This document shows, piece after piece, positions 10,634 to 18,533 of a stretch of DNA of 64,000 nt. The notes under the pieces were generated by a model. It was not told the origin of the DNA. It did no database searches and saw nothing but the letters and a program-made list of their open reading frames with translations. The position numbers and the translations under genes were made by a program. Source of the DNA: Nocardia terpenica (GTDB taxonomy: Bacteria > Actinomycetota > Actinomycetes > Mycobacteriales > Mycobacteriaceae); contig NZ_JABMCZ010000005.1 of the NCBI RefSeq assembly GCF_013186535.1, positions 1,302,001-1,366,000 of the forward strand, written 5' to 3'. How positions within the stretch are numbered: position 1 is the stretch's first letter; every line of letters starts with the position of its first letter.

Positions 10634-11374
10634 GTGCCTTCCCGTTCGCGTCTTCCCCGGCTGCCCGATCTCACGCCGCCGGGCGACGCGCGCCGCGGCT
10701 ATGCGCAGCACGAGATTCTCGCCGAGGTGCGGCGGCTGATCCTCAACGGGAATCTGCCGCCGGGGACCGGGCTGCCGCTGCGGGAGTTCGCGCGGGTGTT
10801 CGCGGTCAGCGCCATTCCGGTGCGCGAGTCGCTGCAGACCTTGATCGGCGAGGGCCTGGTCGAGCACCGGCCCAATTTCGGGTACACGGTCACCCGGCTG
10901 ACCGCCGCCGAACTGCGCGAGCTGTACGTGGCGCGGGAGCGGCTGGAGTCGGCGGCGCTGGCCGCGGCGGTGACGCGGGCGGGGCCGGAGGATCACCGGC
11001 TGGCCACCGAGTCGCACGCCCGGCTGGAACGGGCGGTGCTCGACGACGATCCGGCCGCCTATCATCGCGAGACCCGCACCTTCCATCTCGCGCTGGTGCG
11101 GGCCTCGGGCATGGCGCGGCTGGTGCACATGCTCGAATACGCCTGGAACATCACCGAACCGGTGCAGCCGATGGTGCACGTGAGCGCCGCCGAGCGGGCG
11201 GTGCTGCACGCCGACCACAGCCGCCAGCTGGCGGCGTTCCTGGCCGGGGACGCCGGGGCGCTGCTGGCCGCCACCGATCGCCACCACGCCCGGCTCAATC
11301 AGGTGGTGGCCGGACTGCCGACCGATCTGGGCCTGTTCGCCGAGCCTGCCGCACCGGCCGCGGAAGATATATAG
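10634..11374 (+). CDS. GntR-family regulator (FCD subgroup) of the ureide operon
   Basis: 246 aa. The N-terminal winged helix (YAQHEILAEVRRLILNGNLPPG, then LREFARVFAVSAIPVRESLQTLIGEGLVEHRPN) is typical GntR. The C-terminal helical FCD ligand domain has ELRELYVARERLESAALAAAV, then EDHRLATESH, FHLALVRASG and DHSRQLAAFL, which place the Asp and His residues that bind a metal and an organic acid. Starts at GTG 10634. The next genes downstream, co-oriented, degrade allantoin, so the ligand is probably a ureide or glyoxylate-like acid (inference). Confidence 0.9.
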   Translation: MPSRSRLPRLPDLTPPGDARRGYAQHEILAEVRRLILNGNLPPGTGLPLREFARVFAVSAIPVRESLQTLIGEGLVEHRPNFGYTVTRLTAAELRELYVARERLESAALAAAVTRAGPEDHRLATESHARLERAVLDDDPAAYHRETRTFHLALVRASGMARLVHMLEYAWNITEPVQPMVHVSAAERAVLHADHSRQLAAFLAGDAGALLAATDRHHARLNQVVAGLPTDLGLFAEPAAPAAEDI

Positions 11375-11472
11375 TTTTCGCAACAAACCGGCAATACCGG
11401 ATCGATAACGTCGCGCCCATCGATCCGCCGCGCGGATCCGACCGACGGGATGTGCGATATGACCGGGACCGC

Positions 11473-12213
11473 ATGAGAATTCGTGTGATCAACCCCAATA
11501 CCACGGCCGCCATGACGGCCGTCATCGGGCGGTGCGCCCGGGCCGTGGCCGCGCCGGGCACCGTGGTGGAGGCGGTCACCTCGCCGATGGGCCCGGCCTC
11601 GATCGAAAGCCACTACGACGAGGCGTTGGCGGTGCCCGGGCTGCTGGCCGAGATCGCCCGCGGCGAGGCCGAGGGCGTGGACGGCTATGTGATCGCCTGC
11701 TTCGGCGACCCGGGCCTGTCCGCGGCGCGCGAGCTGGCGCGCGGGCCGGTGCTCGGCATCGCGGAGGCCGCCATGCGCACCGCCACCCACCTGGGCCGCG
11801 GCTTCAGCGTGGTGACCACGCTGGCCCGCACCGTCGGCCAGGCCGTGGACCTCACCGAACGCTATGGCGTGCAACGCTTCTGCCGCGGCGTGCACGCCAC
11901 CGACATCCCGGTGCTGGAACTCGAGGACCCGAAGGTGCGCGGCGTGATCGCCGACGCCTGCCGCGCGGCGGTGGCCGCCGACGATTCCGACGCGGTGGTG
12001 CTGGGCTGCGCGGGCATGGCCGATCTGTGCCATGAGCTGTCCGACGAGATCGGGGTGCCGGTGATCGACGGCGTGGCCGCGGCGACGGTGACGGTGCAAT
12101 CGCTGGTCACCCTGGGACTGCGCAAGTCCGGCCGCGGCGAGTTCGCGTCGCCGCCACCGAAGCGCTACACCGGTTTGCTGTCCGAATTCGCCACCGACGG
12201 AGCCGAATCGTGA
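11473..12213 (+). CDS. Allantoin/hydantoin racemase (Asp/Glu racemase superfamily)
   Basis: Interconverts allantoin enantiomers so that the stereospecific allantoinase can use both. 246 aa from the ATG at 11473 (MRIRVINPNTTAAM, the family opening). The two catalytic Cys are in VIACFGDPG and VVLGCAGMADL. HYDEALAVPG and the closing GVPVIDGVAAA also fit the hydantoin/allantoin racemase family. An in-frame upstream start at 11452 is possible. The stop overlaps the next start by 4 bp, so it is the first enzyme gene of a coupled operon. Confidence 0.88.
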   Translation: MRIRVINPNTTAAMTAVIGRCARAVAAPGTVVEAVTSPMGPASIESHYDEALAVPGLLAEIARGEAEGVDGYVIACFGDPGLSAARELARGPVLGIAEAAMRTATHLGRGFSVVTTLARTVGQAVDLTERYGVQRFCRGVHATDIPVLELEDPKVRGVIADACRAAVAADDSDAVVLGCAGMADLCHELSDEIGVPVIDGVAAATVTVQSLVTLGLRKSGRGEFASPPPKRYTGLLSEFATDGAES

Positions 12214-13424
12214 ACCTGCCCCCGGAAGTCCTGTCCGATCTCGCCGCCCGGGTCCGGGCGGTCGACGCCGACCTGGCGCGCGACTATTCGGGCGATCGGC
12301 CCGGCCAGCCGATCCACACCGCCTACGTGTGCGCCGCCGACGCGAGCAAGGATCTGCCCGACGAATGGGGCGCGGCCGCAACGGCTCTCGCCGACCGGCA
12401 CGCCGGTCTGCTCACCGACCTGTCCGATGCCGAGACCCTGGCCCGGGTGCGGGAGACGCTGGCGCGGCGGCCTATTCAGGATCTGCGCCTGGATTTCGAG
12501 GACGGCTACGGCACCCGCGGCGACGAGGCGGAGGACCGCGACGCCACCCGGGCCGGGCAGGTGCTGGCGACGCTGCCGCCCGCGGTGTTCTCGCGCGGCA
12601 TCCGCATCAAGGGCCTCACCGGCGGCGAATACGGGCGCGCCATCCGCACCCTGGAGCGGGTGCTGGACGGGGCGGGCGGCGTGCCCGACGGATTCGTGTT
12701 CACGGTGCCGAAGCTGCGCGCGGCCGAGCAGGTCGACGTCGCCGTGCGGCTGTGCGAGGCGCTGGAGTTCGCGCACGGATTGCCCTCCGGCGCTTTGCTT
12801 TTCGAGTTACAGATCGAGAGCCCGCAGGCCGTGATCGCCGCCGACGGCACCGCGACCGTGGCCCGCGCGATCCACCGCTCCGCCGGGCGCTGCACCGGAT
12901 TGCACTACGGCACTTACGATTACAGCGCGGCGTGCGGCATCTCCCCGCAGTTCCAGTCGCTCGAGCATCCGGTGGCCGACCACGCCAAGGCGGTGATGCA
13001 GGCCGCCGCCGCGCAGACCGGGGTGTGGGTGTGCGACGGCTCCACCCAGGTGCTGCCGATCGGCGCCGACGACGAGGTGGCCGCGGCGGTGTCGCGCCAC
13101 TTCCGGCTGGTCACCCGCGCCCTCGAACACGGCTACCACCAGGGCTGGGACATGCACCCCGGCCACCTGGTGACGCGCTGGCTGGCGACGTTCGCGTTCT
13201 TCCGCGGCGCGCTGCCGGTGGCCGCCCCGCGCATCGACCGCTATCTGCGGCGCCAGGGCGGCGCGGTGGTCGACGAACCGGCCACCGCGCAGGCGCTGGC
13301 CACCGTGGTGCTGCGCGGCCTGGACTGCGGGGCCTTCGGCCCGGACGACGTCACGGCGCTGGCCCCGGCCGCGACCGTGGACGTGCTCACCCAGTTGCGA
13401 GAAAGGAAGTCACCGACGCGATGA
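12210..13424 (+). CDS. DUF6986 family, HpcH/HpaI-aldolase/citrate-lyase-like protein
   Basis: 404 aa protein with the CitE/HpcH-type TIM-barrel signature: DLRLDFEDGYG (residues about 91-101), SRGIRIKGL, GFVFTVPKLR, the metal-ligand-like ELQIESPQAV (about 198-207) and HYGTYDYSAACGI (about 231-243). The family has no function that I know to be proven. It lies between the allantoin racemase and allantoicase, overlapping each by 4 bp, so it must act in ureide breakdown. Candidate roles are cleavage of ureidoglycolate or use of the glyoxylate released; no other ureidoglycolate lyase is visible in the operon. Confidence 0.8.
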   Translation: MNLPPEVLSDLAARVRAVDADLARDYSGDRPGQPIHTAYVCAADASKDLPDEWGAAATALADRHAGLLTDLSDAETLARVRETLARRPIQDLRLDFEDGYGTRGDEAEDRDATRAGQVLATLPPAVFSRGIRIKGLTGGEYGRAIRTLERVLDGAGGVPDGFVFTVPKLRAAEQVDVAVRLCEALEFAHGLPSGALLFELQIESPQAVIAADGTATVARAIHRSAGRCTGLHYGTYDYSAACGISPQFQSLEHPVADHAKAVMQAAAAQTGVWVCDGSTQVLPIGADDEVAAAVSRHFRLVTRALEHGYHQGWDMHPGHLVTRWLATFAFFRGALPVAAPRIDRYLRRQGGAVVDEPATAQALATVVLRGLDCGAFGPDDVTALAPAATVDVLTQLRERKSPTR

Positions 13425-14443
13425 CCGGTGCGCCAATCGATTTCACCCTGCTGCCCGACCTGGCGCAACGCCCCCTCGGTGGCGCCGTGATCTGGGCGAA
13501 CGACGAATCCTTCGCGGAGAAGGAGAATTTGATCCGCCCGGAGGCCGCCACCTTCACCGCGGCCACCTTCGGCCACAAGGGACAGGTGTACGACGGGTGG
13601 GAGACCCGGCGTCGCCGCCGTCCCGGTGGCACCGCGCCAGGGCCGGAGGACTGCGACGAAGCCGTTGTGCGGCTGGGTGTTCCGGGCGTGGTGCACGGCG
13701 TGGTGGTGGACACCGCCTGGTTCACGGGCAACTATCCGCCGGAGATCTCCGTCGAGGGACTGGTGGTCGACGGGTATCCCGCGGCCGCGGAGATCGCCGC
13801 GCGGACGGACTGGTTCACCCTCGTCGAGCGCGCGAAGGTGAACGGCGACGCGGAGAATCCGTTCCCGGTCGAGTCCACGCGCCGCGTCACCCACGTGCGA
13901 CTGCGCATGTACCCGGACGGCGGCGTGGCCCGGCTGCGGGTGCACGGCACGGCGAAACCCGATCTGCGCTGGCTGGATTCGGGTCCGTTCGATCTGGCCG
14001 CGCTGGAGAACGGCGGGCGGGTGGTCGACTGCTCCAATCGGTTCTACTCGCATCCGCAGAATCTGCTGCTGCCCGGCCGGGCCCGCGTCATGGGCGACGG
14101 CTGGGAGACCGCCCGCCGCCGCGACGGCGGAAACGACTGGGTCCGAGTGCTTCTGGCGGGCGAGAGCGTGCCCGGCCTGGTGGAGATCGATACCTCCTAC
14201 TTCCTGTCCAACAGCCCGGGCGCGGCCCGGCTCACCGGGTTTCGCGCCGACGGCGCCGAGGTGGAGTTGCTGCCGCGCACGGATCTGCTGCCCGATACCC
14301 GGCACCGCTTCGCGATCGCGGCGGCCGAGCCGGTCACCGAGATTCGCCTGGACGTGTATCCCGACGGCGGCTTCGCCCGGCTGCGCCTGTTCGGCACGCT
14401 GACCGCCGCGGCCCGCGATAAGCTTCGCGCCGAACAGGAGTGA
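13421..14443 (+). CDS. alc: Allantoicase
   Basis: Hydrolyses allantoate to ureidoglycolate and urea. 340 aa, made of two related jelly-roll repeats. Repeat one shows GGAVIWANDESFAEKENLI, YDGWETRRRR and FTGNYPPEISVEG; repeat two shows FYSHPQNLLLPG, GDGWETARRRDGGNDW and YFLSNSPGAARL. Each repeat closes with a MYPDGGVARLRVHG or VYPDGGFARLRLFG signature. The length agrees with known bacterial allantoicases. The ATG overlaps the previous stop (ATGA), and the gene leads directly into puuE. Confidence 0.95.
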   Translation: MTGAPIDFTLLPDLAQRPLGGAVIWANDESFAEKENLIRPEAATFTAATFGHKGQVYDGWETRRRRRPGGTAPGPEDCDEAVVRLGVPGVVHGVVVDTAWFTGNYPPEISVEGLVVDGYPAAAEIAARTDWFTLVERAKVNGDAENPFPVESTRRVTHVRLRMYPDGGVARLRVHGTAKPDLRWLDSGPFDLAALENGGRVVDCSNRFYSHPQNLLLPGRARVMGDGWETARRRDGGNDWVRVLLAGESVPGLVEIDTSYFLSNSPGAARLTGFRADGAEVELLPRTDLLPDTRHRFAIAAAEPVTEIRLDVYPDGGFARLRLFGTLTAAARDKLRAEQE

Positions 14444-14445
14444 CC

Positions 14446-15357
14446 ATGAGCGAACCCGGCTACCCCCGCGATCTGGTCGGCTACGGGCCGCGACCGCCGC
14501 ATCCGCACTGGCCCGGCGAGGCGAATATCGCGGTGCAGTTCGTGCTCAACTACGAGGAGGGCGGCGAGAACTCCGTCCTCGACGGTGACCCGGCCTCGGA
14601 GACGTTCCTGTCGGATATCGTTCCGGCGCAGGCGTTCCCGAATCGGCACCTGAGCATGGAGTCGCTGTACGAGTACGGTTCGCGCGCCGGGCTGTGGCGG
14701 GTCCTGCGGGCCTTCGAAAGTCGCGGCATCCCGCTGACGATCTTCGCGGTTGCCCGTGCGCTGCAACGCAATCCGGAGGCGGTCGCGGCGTTCACGCGGC
14801 TCGGCCACGAGATCGCCTGCCACGGATTGCGTTGGATCTCCTATCAATTGGTCGATCCGGAGGTCGAGCGCCAGCACCTGGCCGAGGCGGTGCGCATCAT
14901 CACCGACCTGTTCGGCGCCCCGCCGCGCGGCTGGTACACCGGCCGGGATTCCCCGCAGACCCGCGAACTGGTGGTCGAGCACGGCGGTTTCACCTACGAC
15001 TCCGACTCCTACGCCGACGACCTCCCCTACTGGGTACGAGTCGGCGACGCGGATCACCTGGTAGTGCCATACACCTTGGAGGCCAACGACATGCGGTTCT
15101 CCTCCCCCGCCGGATTCGCCAACGGCGACGAATTCTTCGCCTACCTCCGCGACGCCTTCGACGTCCTCTACGCCGAAGGCGCCGCAGGCTCCCCCAAAAT
15201 GCTCTCGGTAGGCCTACACTGCCGCATAGCAGGCCGCCCCGCCCGCGCCGCCGCCCTACACCGCTTCCTGGACTACGTCCAATCCCACGAAAAGGTCTGG
15301 CTGGCAAGACGAATAGACATCGCCGAACACTGGGCCCGGGTACATCCGCCACAGTGA
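14446..15357 (+). CDS. puuE: PuuE-type allantoinase (polysaccharide-deacetylase fold)
   Basis: Metal-independent allantoinase opening the hydantoin ring of allantoin. 303 aa NodB-like barrel with AVQFVLNYEEGGENSVLDGD, LTIFAVARALQRNPE, HEIACHGLRWISYQ and GWYTGRDSPQTRELVVEHG, all as in PuuE. The ATG at 14446 sits 5 nt after AGGAG and is preferred over the GTG at 14440, which overlaps the alc stop. It is the last gene of the operon and carries, immediately at its stop codon, a tandem repeat and a strong hairpin. No urease, urate oxidase or transporter gene is present nearby. Confidence 0.93.
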   Translation: MSEPGYPRDLVGYGPRPPHPHWPGEANIAVQFVLNYEEGGENSVLDGDPASETFLSDIVPAQAFPNRHLSMESLYEYGSRAGLWRVLRAFESRGIPLTIFAVARALQRNPEAVAAFTRLGHEIACHGLRWISYQLVDPEVERQHLAEAVRIITDLFGAPPRGWYTGRDSPQTRELVVEHGGFTYDSDSYADDLPYWVRVGDADHLVVPYTLEANDMRFSSPAGFANGDEFFAYLRDAFDVLYAEGAAGSPKMLSVGLHCRIAGRPARAAALHRFLDYVQSHEKVWLARRIDIAEHWARVHPPQ

Positions 15358-15401
15358 TCCCGGCATGCGCCACAGTGATCCCGGCTGCTAATGATCCCGG
15401 C
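15347..15401. repeat. 21-bp tandem duplication spanning the puuE stop codon
   Basis: CGCCACAGTGATCCCGGC occurs at 15347-15364 and again at 15368-15385 (period 21), and a third partial copy TGATCCCGGC is at 15392-15401, where it becomes the left arm of the hairpin. The TGA of puuE (15355-15357) lies inside the first unit. Confidence 0.85.
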
Positions 15402-15419
15402 ATGCTTTTGGCCGGGATC
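15393..15419. terminator. Perfect hairpin of the dispersed CCGGC/GCCGG family
   Basis: GATCCCGGC pairs with GCCGGGATC over a 9-nt loop ATGCTTTTG. It separates the convergent puuE and DJ-1 genes and touches the stop codon of the latter, so it could end transcription from both sides. There is no long T-tract outside the stem. The same structure recurs at 51.3, 51.6 and 56.0 kb. Confidence 0.75.
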
Positions 15420-16087
15420 TACCCGAAGCTCGGCACCGCCCCCAGACGGGACCAGACGGTGCCGCGGCGTTCGTAGGCGAATACCTTCTCGATCGCGTGG
15501 GCTACCTGCGGCCCGATCTCTCGCTCGACCAGATACAGCGCCACGTCGAGGCCGGAGGTTACCCCCGCGCCGGTGACCAGGTCGCCGTCGTCCACCACGC
15601 GGGCGGAGATCGCCTGTGCGCCGGTGGCTTTCAGAACGGGGTCGCCGAGGTCGTGGGTGGTGGCGGGGCGGCCGGTGAGCAGGCCCGCCATGGCGAGGAT
15701 CAGCGAGCCCCCGCAGACCGTTACCACCAGGGTGTCGTCGCGTTCCATGGCGGCGGCCAGGAGCGAGGCGAGGTCGGTTCGGGCGGCGCGAGCCAGGATG
15801 GCCGCGATGGAGTTCTCGGAATCGGTTGCGGCACTGTCGTTGTCGGAGGGCAGGTCGCCCGCCGCCCCGGGGACGACGATCACGTCCGCGCGTACCGGGT
15901 CGAGGATTGCGGTGGCGCGCAGGCTTATCGCGGGCAGACTGCTGGGTACCTCGCGAGCCCCCTCTGCGCTGACCAGCTCGACCGCCACCGCGCCGCCGGT
16001 CGCCATGCCCGCGGCGTGCAGGACCTCGAACGGGGCTATGACATCCAATGGGTCGAAGCCGTCGAACAGAACGAATTGCGCATACAT
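15419..16087 (-). CDS. DJ-1/PfpI-family protein
   Basis: 222 aa DJ-1/PfpI fold. MYAQFVLFDGFDPLDVIAPFEVL opens the first strand and helix; VVTVCGGSLILAMAGLLTGRPATTH is the nucleophile elbow, with Cys preceding GGS; ARVVDDGDLVTGAGVTSGLDVALYL closes the fold. This resembles isonitrile-hydratase-like and GlxA N-terminal domains. The start at 16087 is chosen because AAGGAG lies 9-10 nt upstream; an open frame to 16222 exists but is not convincing. It is divergent from the GlxA-type regulator at 16276, which has the same fold at its N-terminus and probably controls it (inference). Confidence 0.87.
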   Translation of the reverse strand: MYAQFVLFDGFDPLDVIAPFEVLHAAGMATGGAVAVELVSAEGAREVPSSLPAISLRATAILDPVRADVIVVPGAAGDLPSDNDSAATDSENSIAAILARAARTDLASLLAAAMERDDTLVVTVCGGSLILAMAGLLTGRPATTHDLGDPVLKATGAQAISARVVDDGDLVTGAGVTSGLDVALYLVEREIGPQVAHAIEKVFAYERRGTVWSRLGAVPSFG

Positions 16088-16275
16088 GCGGGGGTGCTCC
16101 TTGTGGGTATGGGCGGGTTGCCGAATCAGCGTAAGAGCACCGGATTCCGTGATCACAGTGGCGAAATCGTCAATCATCCACGGATTCTCGCCATGACCCC
16201 ATTCAGCAGCTATCCAGCCCACAGCCCTATGACCTGGACCTTCTACCCCGGCGGGAATTCACCTATCGTGGCCGC

Positions 16276-17277
16276 ATGCACACCGTGGCCGTTCTCGCCC
16301 TCGATCATGTGGTGCCCGCTGATCTGAGCACGCCCATCGAGGCGTTCGGCCGGGCGCGGCTCGCCGACGGGCGGCGGCCCTACCGGGTCCGGGTCTGCGC
16401 GCCGACGCCGCGGGTGGTCACCGAAACCTTCGAGATCGTCGCCCCGCACGGGCTCGACGCGCTGCGCACGGCCGACACCATCATCGTGCCCGGCTGCTCG
16501 GAAAACGCTGCGCCACCGGACATTCGGGCGCTCGACGCGCTGCGCGCGGCCGCCGCCTCCGGGACCCGCATCGCCTCCGTCTGCACGGGCGCGTTCGTAT
16601 TGGCGGCGGCGGGATTGCTGGACGGGCTCGCCGCCACCACGCACTGGCAGGCCGCCGACCTGCTCGCCGAACGGTATCCGCGCATCGAGGTGCGCCCCGA
16701 TGTGCTCTACGTCGACAACGGCCGCATTCTCACCTCGGCGGGCGCGGCGGCCGCCCTGGACCTGTGCCTGCACATGATTCGCCGCGACCTCGGCTCCGCG
16801 GTCGCCGCCGATACCGCCCGCCTGTCGGTGGTGCCGCTGGAACGCGAAGGCGGACAGGCACAATTCATCGTGCGCCCCACCCCGTCCGCCCCGCGAGGCT
16901 CACAGCTCGAGCCGGTGCTGTCCTGGATCGAGGAGCACCTCGCCGAGGATCTCACGCTCGCCGATCTCGCCCGCCGCAGCGGATTCAGCGAACGCACCTT
17001 CAGCCGCCGCTTCCGCGACCAACTCGGCACCACACCCGTCCAGTGGCTGCTGCACACCCGCGTGCGCCGCGCCCAATACCTGCTCGAAACCACCGATCAC
17101 GGCGTGGAACGCATTGCCGCCCAAGCCGGTTTCGGCTCCCCCACCGCCTTCCGCGACCGCTTCAAACGCATCGTCGGCGTCACCCCGCAGAGCTACCGCA
17201 GCTCGTTCCGCTCCAGCCGTTCCAGCGCCACCGCGCGGCGCATGGTCTCGCGCGCCCGGCCACGATCGCCCGCGTAG
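16276..17277 (+). CDS. GlxA-type transcriptional regulator (DJ-1/PfpI + AraC HTH)
   Basis: 333 aa. Residues 1-170 are a DJ-1/PfpI domain (VAVLALDHVVPADLSTPIEAF, then SVCTGAFVLAAAGLLDGLAATTHW). Residues about 215-310 are an AraC double helix-turn-helix: LADLARRSGFSERTFSRRF and VERIAAQAGFGSPTAFRDRF, followed by VTPQSYR. Relatives normally end soon after SYR; this one continues about 25 Ser/Arg-rich residues that overlap the convergent gene 17193-17678 by 85 bp. The neighbour across the divergent promoter is a lone DJ-1 protein. Confidence 0.92.
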   Translation: MHTVAVLALDHVVPADLSTPIEAFGRARLADGRRPYRVRVCAPTPRVVTETFEIVAPHGLDALRTADTIIVPGCSENAAPPDIRALDALRAAAASGTRIASVCTGAFVLAAAGLLDGLAATTHWQAADLLAERYPRIEVRPDVLYVDNGRILTSAGAAAALDLCLHMIRRDLGSAVAADTARLSVVPLEREGGQAQFIVRPTPSAPRGSQLEPVLSWIEEHLAEDLTLADLARRSGFSERTFSRRFRDQLGTTPVQWLLHTRVRRAQYLLETTDHGVERIAAQAGFGSPTAFRDRFKRIVGVTPQSYRSSFRSSRSSATARRMVSRARPRSPA

Positions 17278-17678
17278 TCGTAGGCGCGGGCCACCCGGTA
17301 GCAGGTGCGCCAATTGTCCGGGTCCGCTTCCCATTCCCGCTTGACCTGCTCGAACAGGGCGTCGGCGGCGGGCTTCTCGATGCGGCCGGACGGTCGGCGC
17401 GGCAGCTGCGAGGTGTCGAGCTCGCCGCCCTCCGCATGCATCCGCCGCGCCAGATGCTGATGGGCGAGGGCGGCGCGAATACTCGTCGCCACCACCCACA
17501 CGCCGATGATCGGCAGGATCAGCACGCCGATACCCATGGCGACGCCGACGGCCTTGCCGCTGCCGATCAGGCCGACCGCGATCCGTCCCAGCAGCAGGAA
17601 ATAGAACGCGAGCGCGACGACCAGGAAGACGAGCAGGCCGACCGTGCGCAGCACGGCCCCGTCGGTCCGCCCGCTCAC
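17193..17678 (-). CDS. Small two-TM membrane protein with TPR-like tail, partner of dapB
   Basis: 161 aa. Two hydrophobic segments (TVGLLVFLVVALAFYFLLLG and AVGVAMGIGVLILPIIGVWVVA) are followed by a cytosolic helical tail containing WRTCYRVARAYDYAGDRGRARETMRRAV, a tetratricopeptide-like hairpin. Size, topology and position directly after dapB match M. tuberculosis Rv2772c, an uncharacterised membrane protein. The GTG start overlaps the dapB stop by 4 bp. Its 3' end lies inside the coding sequence of the opposite-strand regulator. The function is unknown. Confidence 0.82.
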   Translation of the reverse strand: MSGRTDGAVLRTVGLLVFLVVALAFYFLLLGRIAVGLIGSGKAVGVAMGIGVLILPIIGVWVVATSIRAALAHQHLARRMHAEGGELDTSQLPRRPSGRIEKPAADALFEQVKREWEADPDNWRTCYRVARAYDYAGDRGRARETMRRAVALERLERNELR

Positions 17679-18430
17679 AGGTCCAGCAGCGGGTCGAGAC
17701 CGACCGTCAGGCCCGGACGCGCGCCGATCTGCCGCACGCCCAGCAGCACACCGGGCGCGAAGGAGCTGCGGTCCAGCGAATCGTGGCGGATGGTCAGGGT
17801 CTCGCCCTCGGTGCCGAACAGCACCTCCTGGTGGGCGACCAGCCCGGCCAGCCGCACCGAGTGCACCCGCACGCCGTCGACGCTCGCGCCGCGCGCGCCG
17901 TCCAGCTCGGTGGTGGTGGCGTCGGGGCTCGGTCCCACCGCGGCGCGGCGCCGCGCGTCGGCGATGATGCCCGCGGTGCGGTAGGCGGTGCCCGACGGCG
18001 CGTCGGCCTTGTTCGGGTGGTGCAGCTCGATGACCTCCACCGAGTCGAACCAGCGGGCCGCCTGCTCGGCGAACCGCATCGACAGCACCGCGCCGATGGC
18101 GAAGTTCGGGGCGATCAGCACCCCGACCTCCGGCTTACCGGCCAGCCAGCCCCGCACCTCGCCGAGCCGCCCCTCGTCGAAGCCGGTGGTGCCGACCACG
18201 GCGTGAATTCCGTGCTCCACCAGCCATTTCAGATTCGGCATCACCACATCGGGATGGGTGAAGTCGATCACGACCTCGGTGCCGGACTCGGTGAACGCGT
18301 CGAGCGCGTCGCCCTTGTCGACGGCGGCGGCCAGATCCAGATCGTCGGCCGCCTCGACCGCCGCACAGATCGCCTGCCCGACCTTGCCGCGCGCGCCGAG
18401 CACACCCACCCGGATCCGGTTCGTGGTCAC
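17675..18430 (-). CDS. dapB: 4-hydroxy-tetrahydrodipicolinate reductase
   Basis: NAD(P)H-dependent second step of the lysine/diaminopimelate branch. 251 aa. N-terminal Rossmann motif VGVLGARGKVGQAI, then VVIDFTHPDVV, GTTGFDEGRL and the substrate-domain signature ELHHPNKADAPSGTA with the catalytic His pair and Lys. HSVRLAGLVAHQEVLFG and the closing segment match mycobacterial DapB. The downstream membrane-protein gene is coupled by overlap. About 100 bp upstream separate it from the alcohol dehydrogenase gene. Confidence 0.96.
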   Translation of the reverse strand: MTTNRIRVGVLGARGKVGQAICAAVEAADDLDLAAAVDKGDALDAFTESGTEVVIDFTHPDVVMPNLKWLVEHGIHAVVGTTGFDEGRLGEVRGWLAGKPEVGVLIAPNFAIGAVLSMRFAEQAARWFDSVEVIELHHPNKADAPSGTAYRTAGIIADARRRAAVGPSPDATTTELDGARGASVDGVRVHSVRLAGLVAHQEVLFGTEGETLTIRHDSLDRSSFAPGVLLGVRQIGARPGLTVGLDPLLDL

Positions 18431-18533
18431 CTGAACTCCTCACATGCTGTCCGACAATCCCCGCCGAGCCTACTGCGCCCGCGGATCGGCGAGTGGCACC
18501 CCCAGCACCGGAATGACCGATAGCCGGTCGGCA

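Noticed and set aside
12329..14443. Single 704-aa fusion protein in the ureide operon
   Set aside because: Its first 364 codons are an out-of-frame reading of the DUF6986 gene; only the part from 13421 encodes allantoicase.
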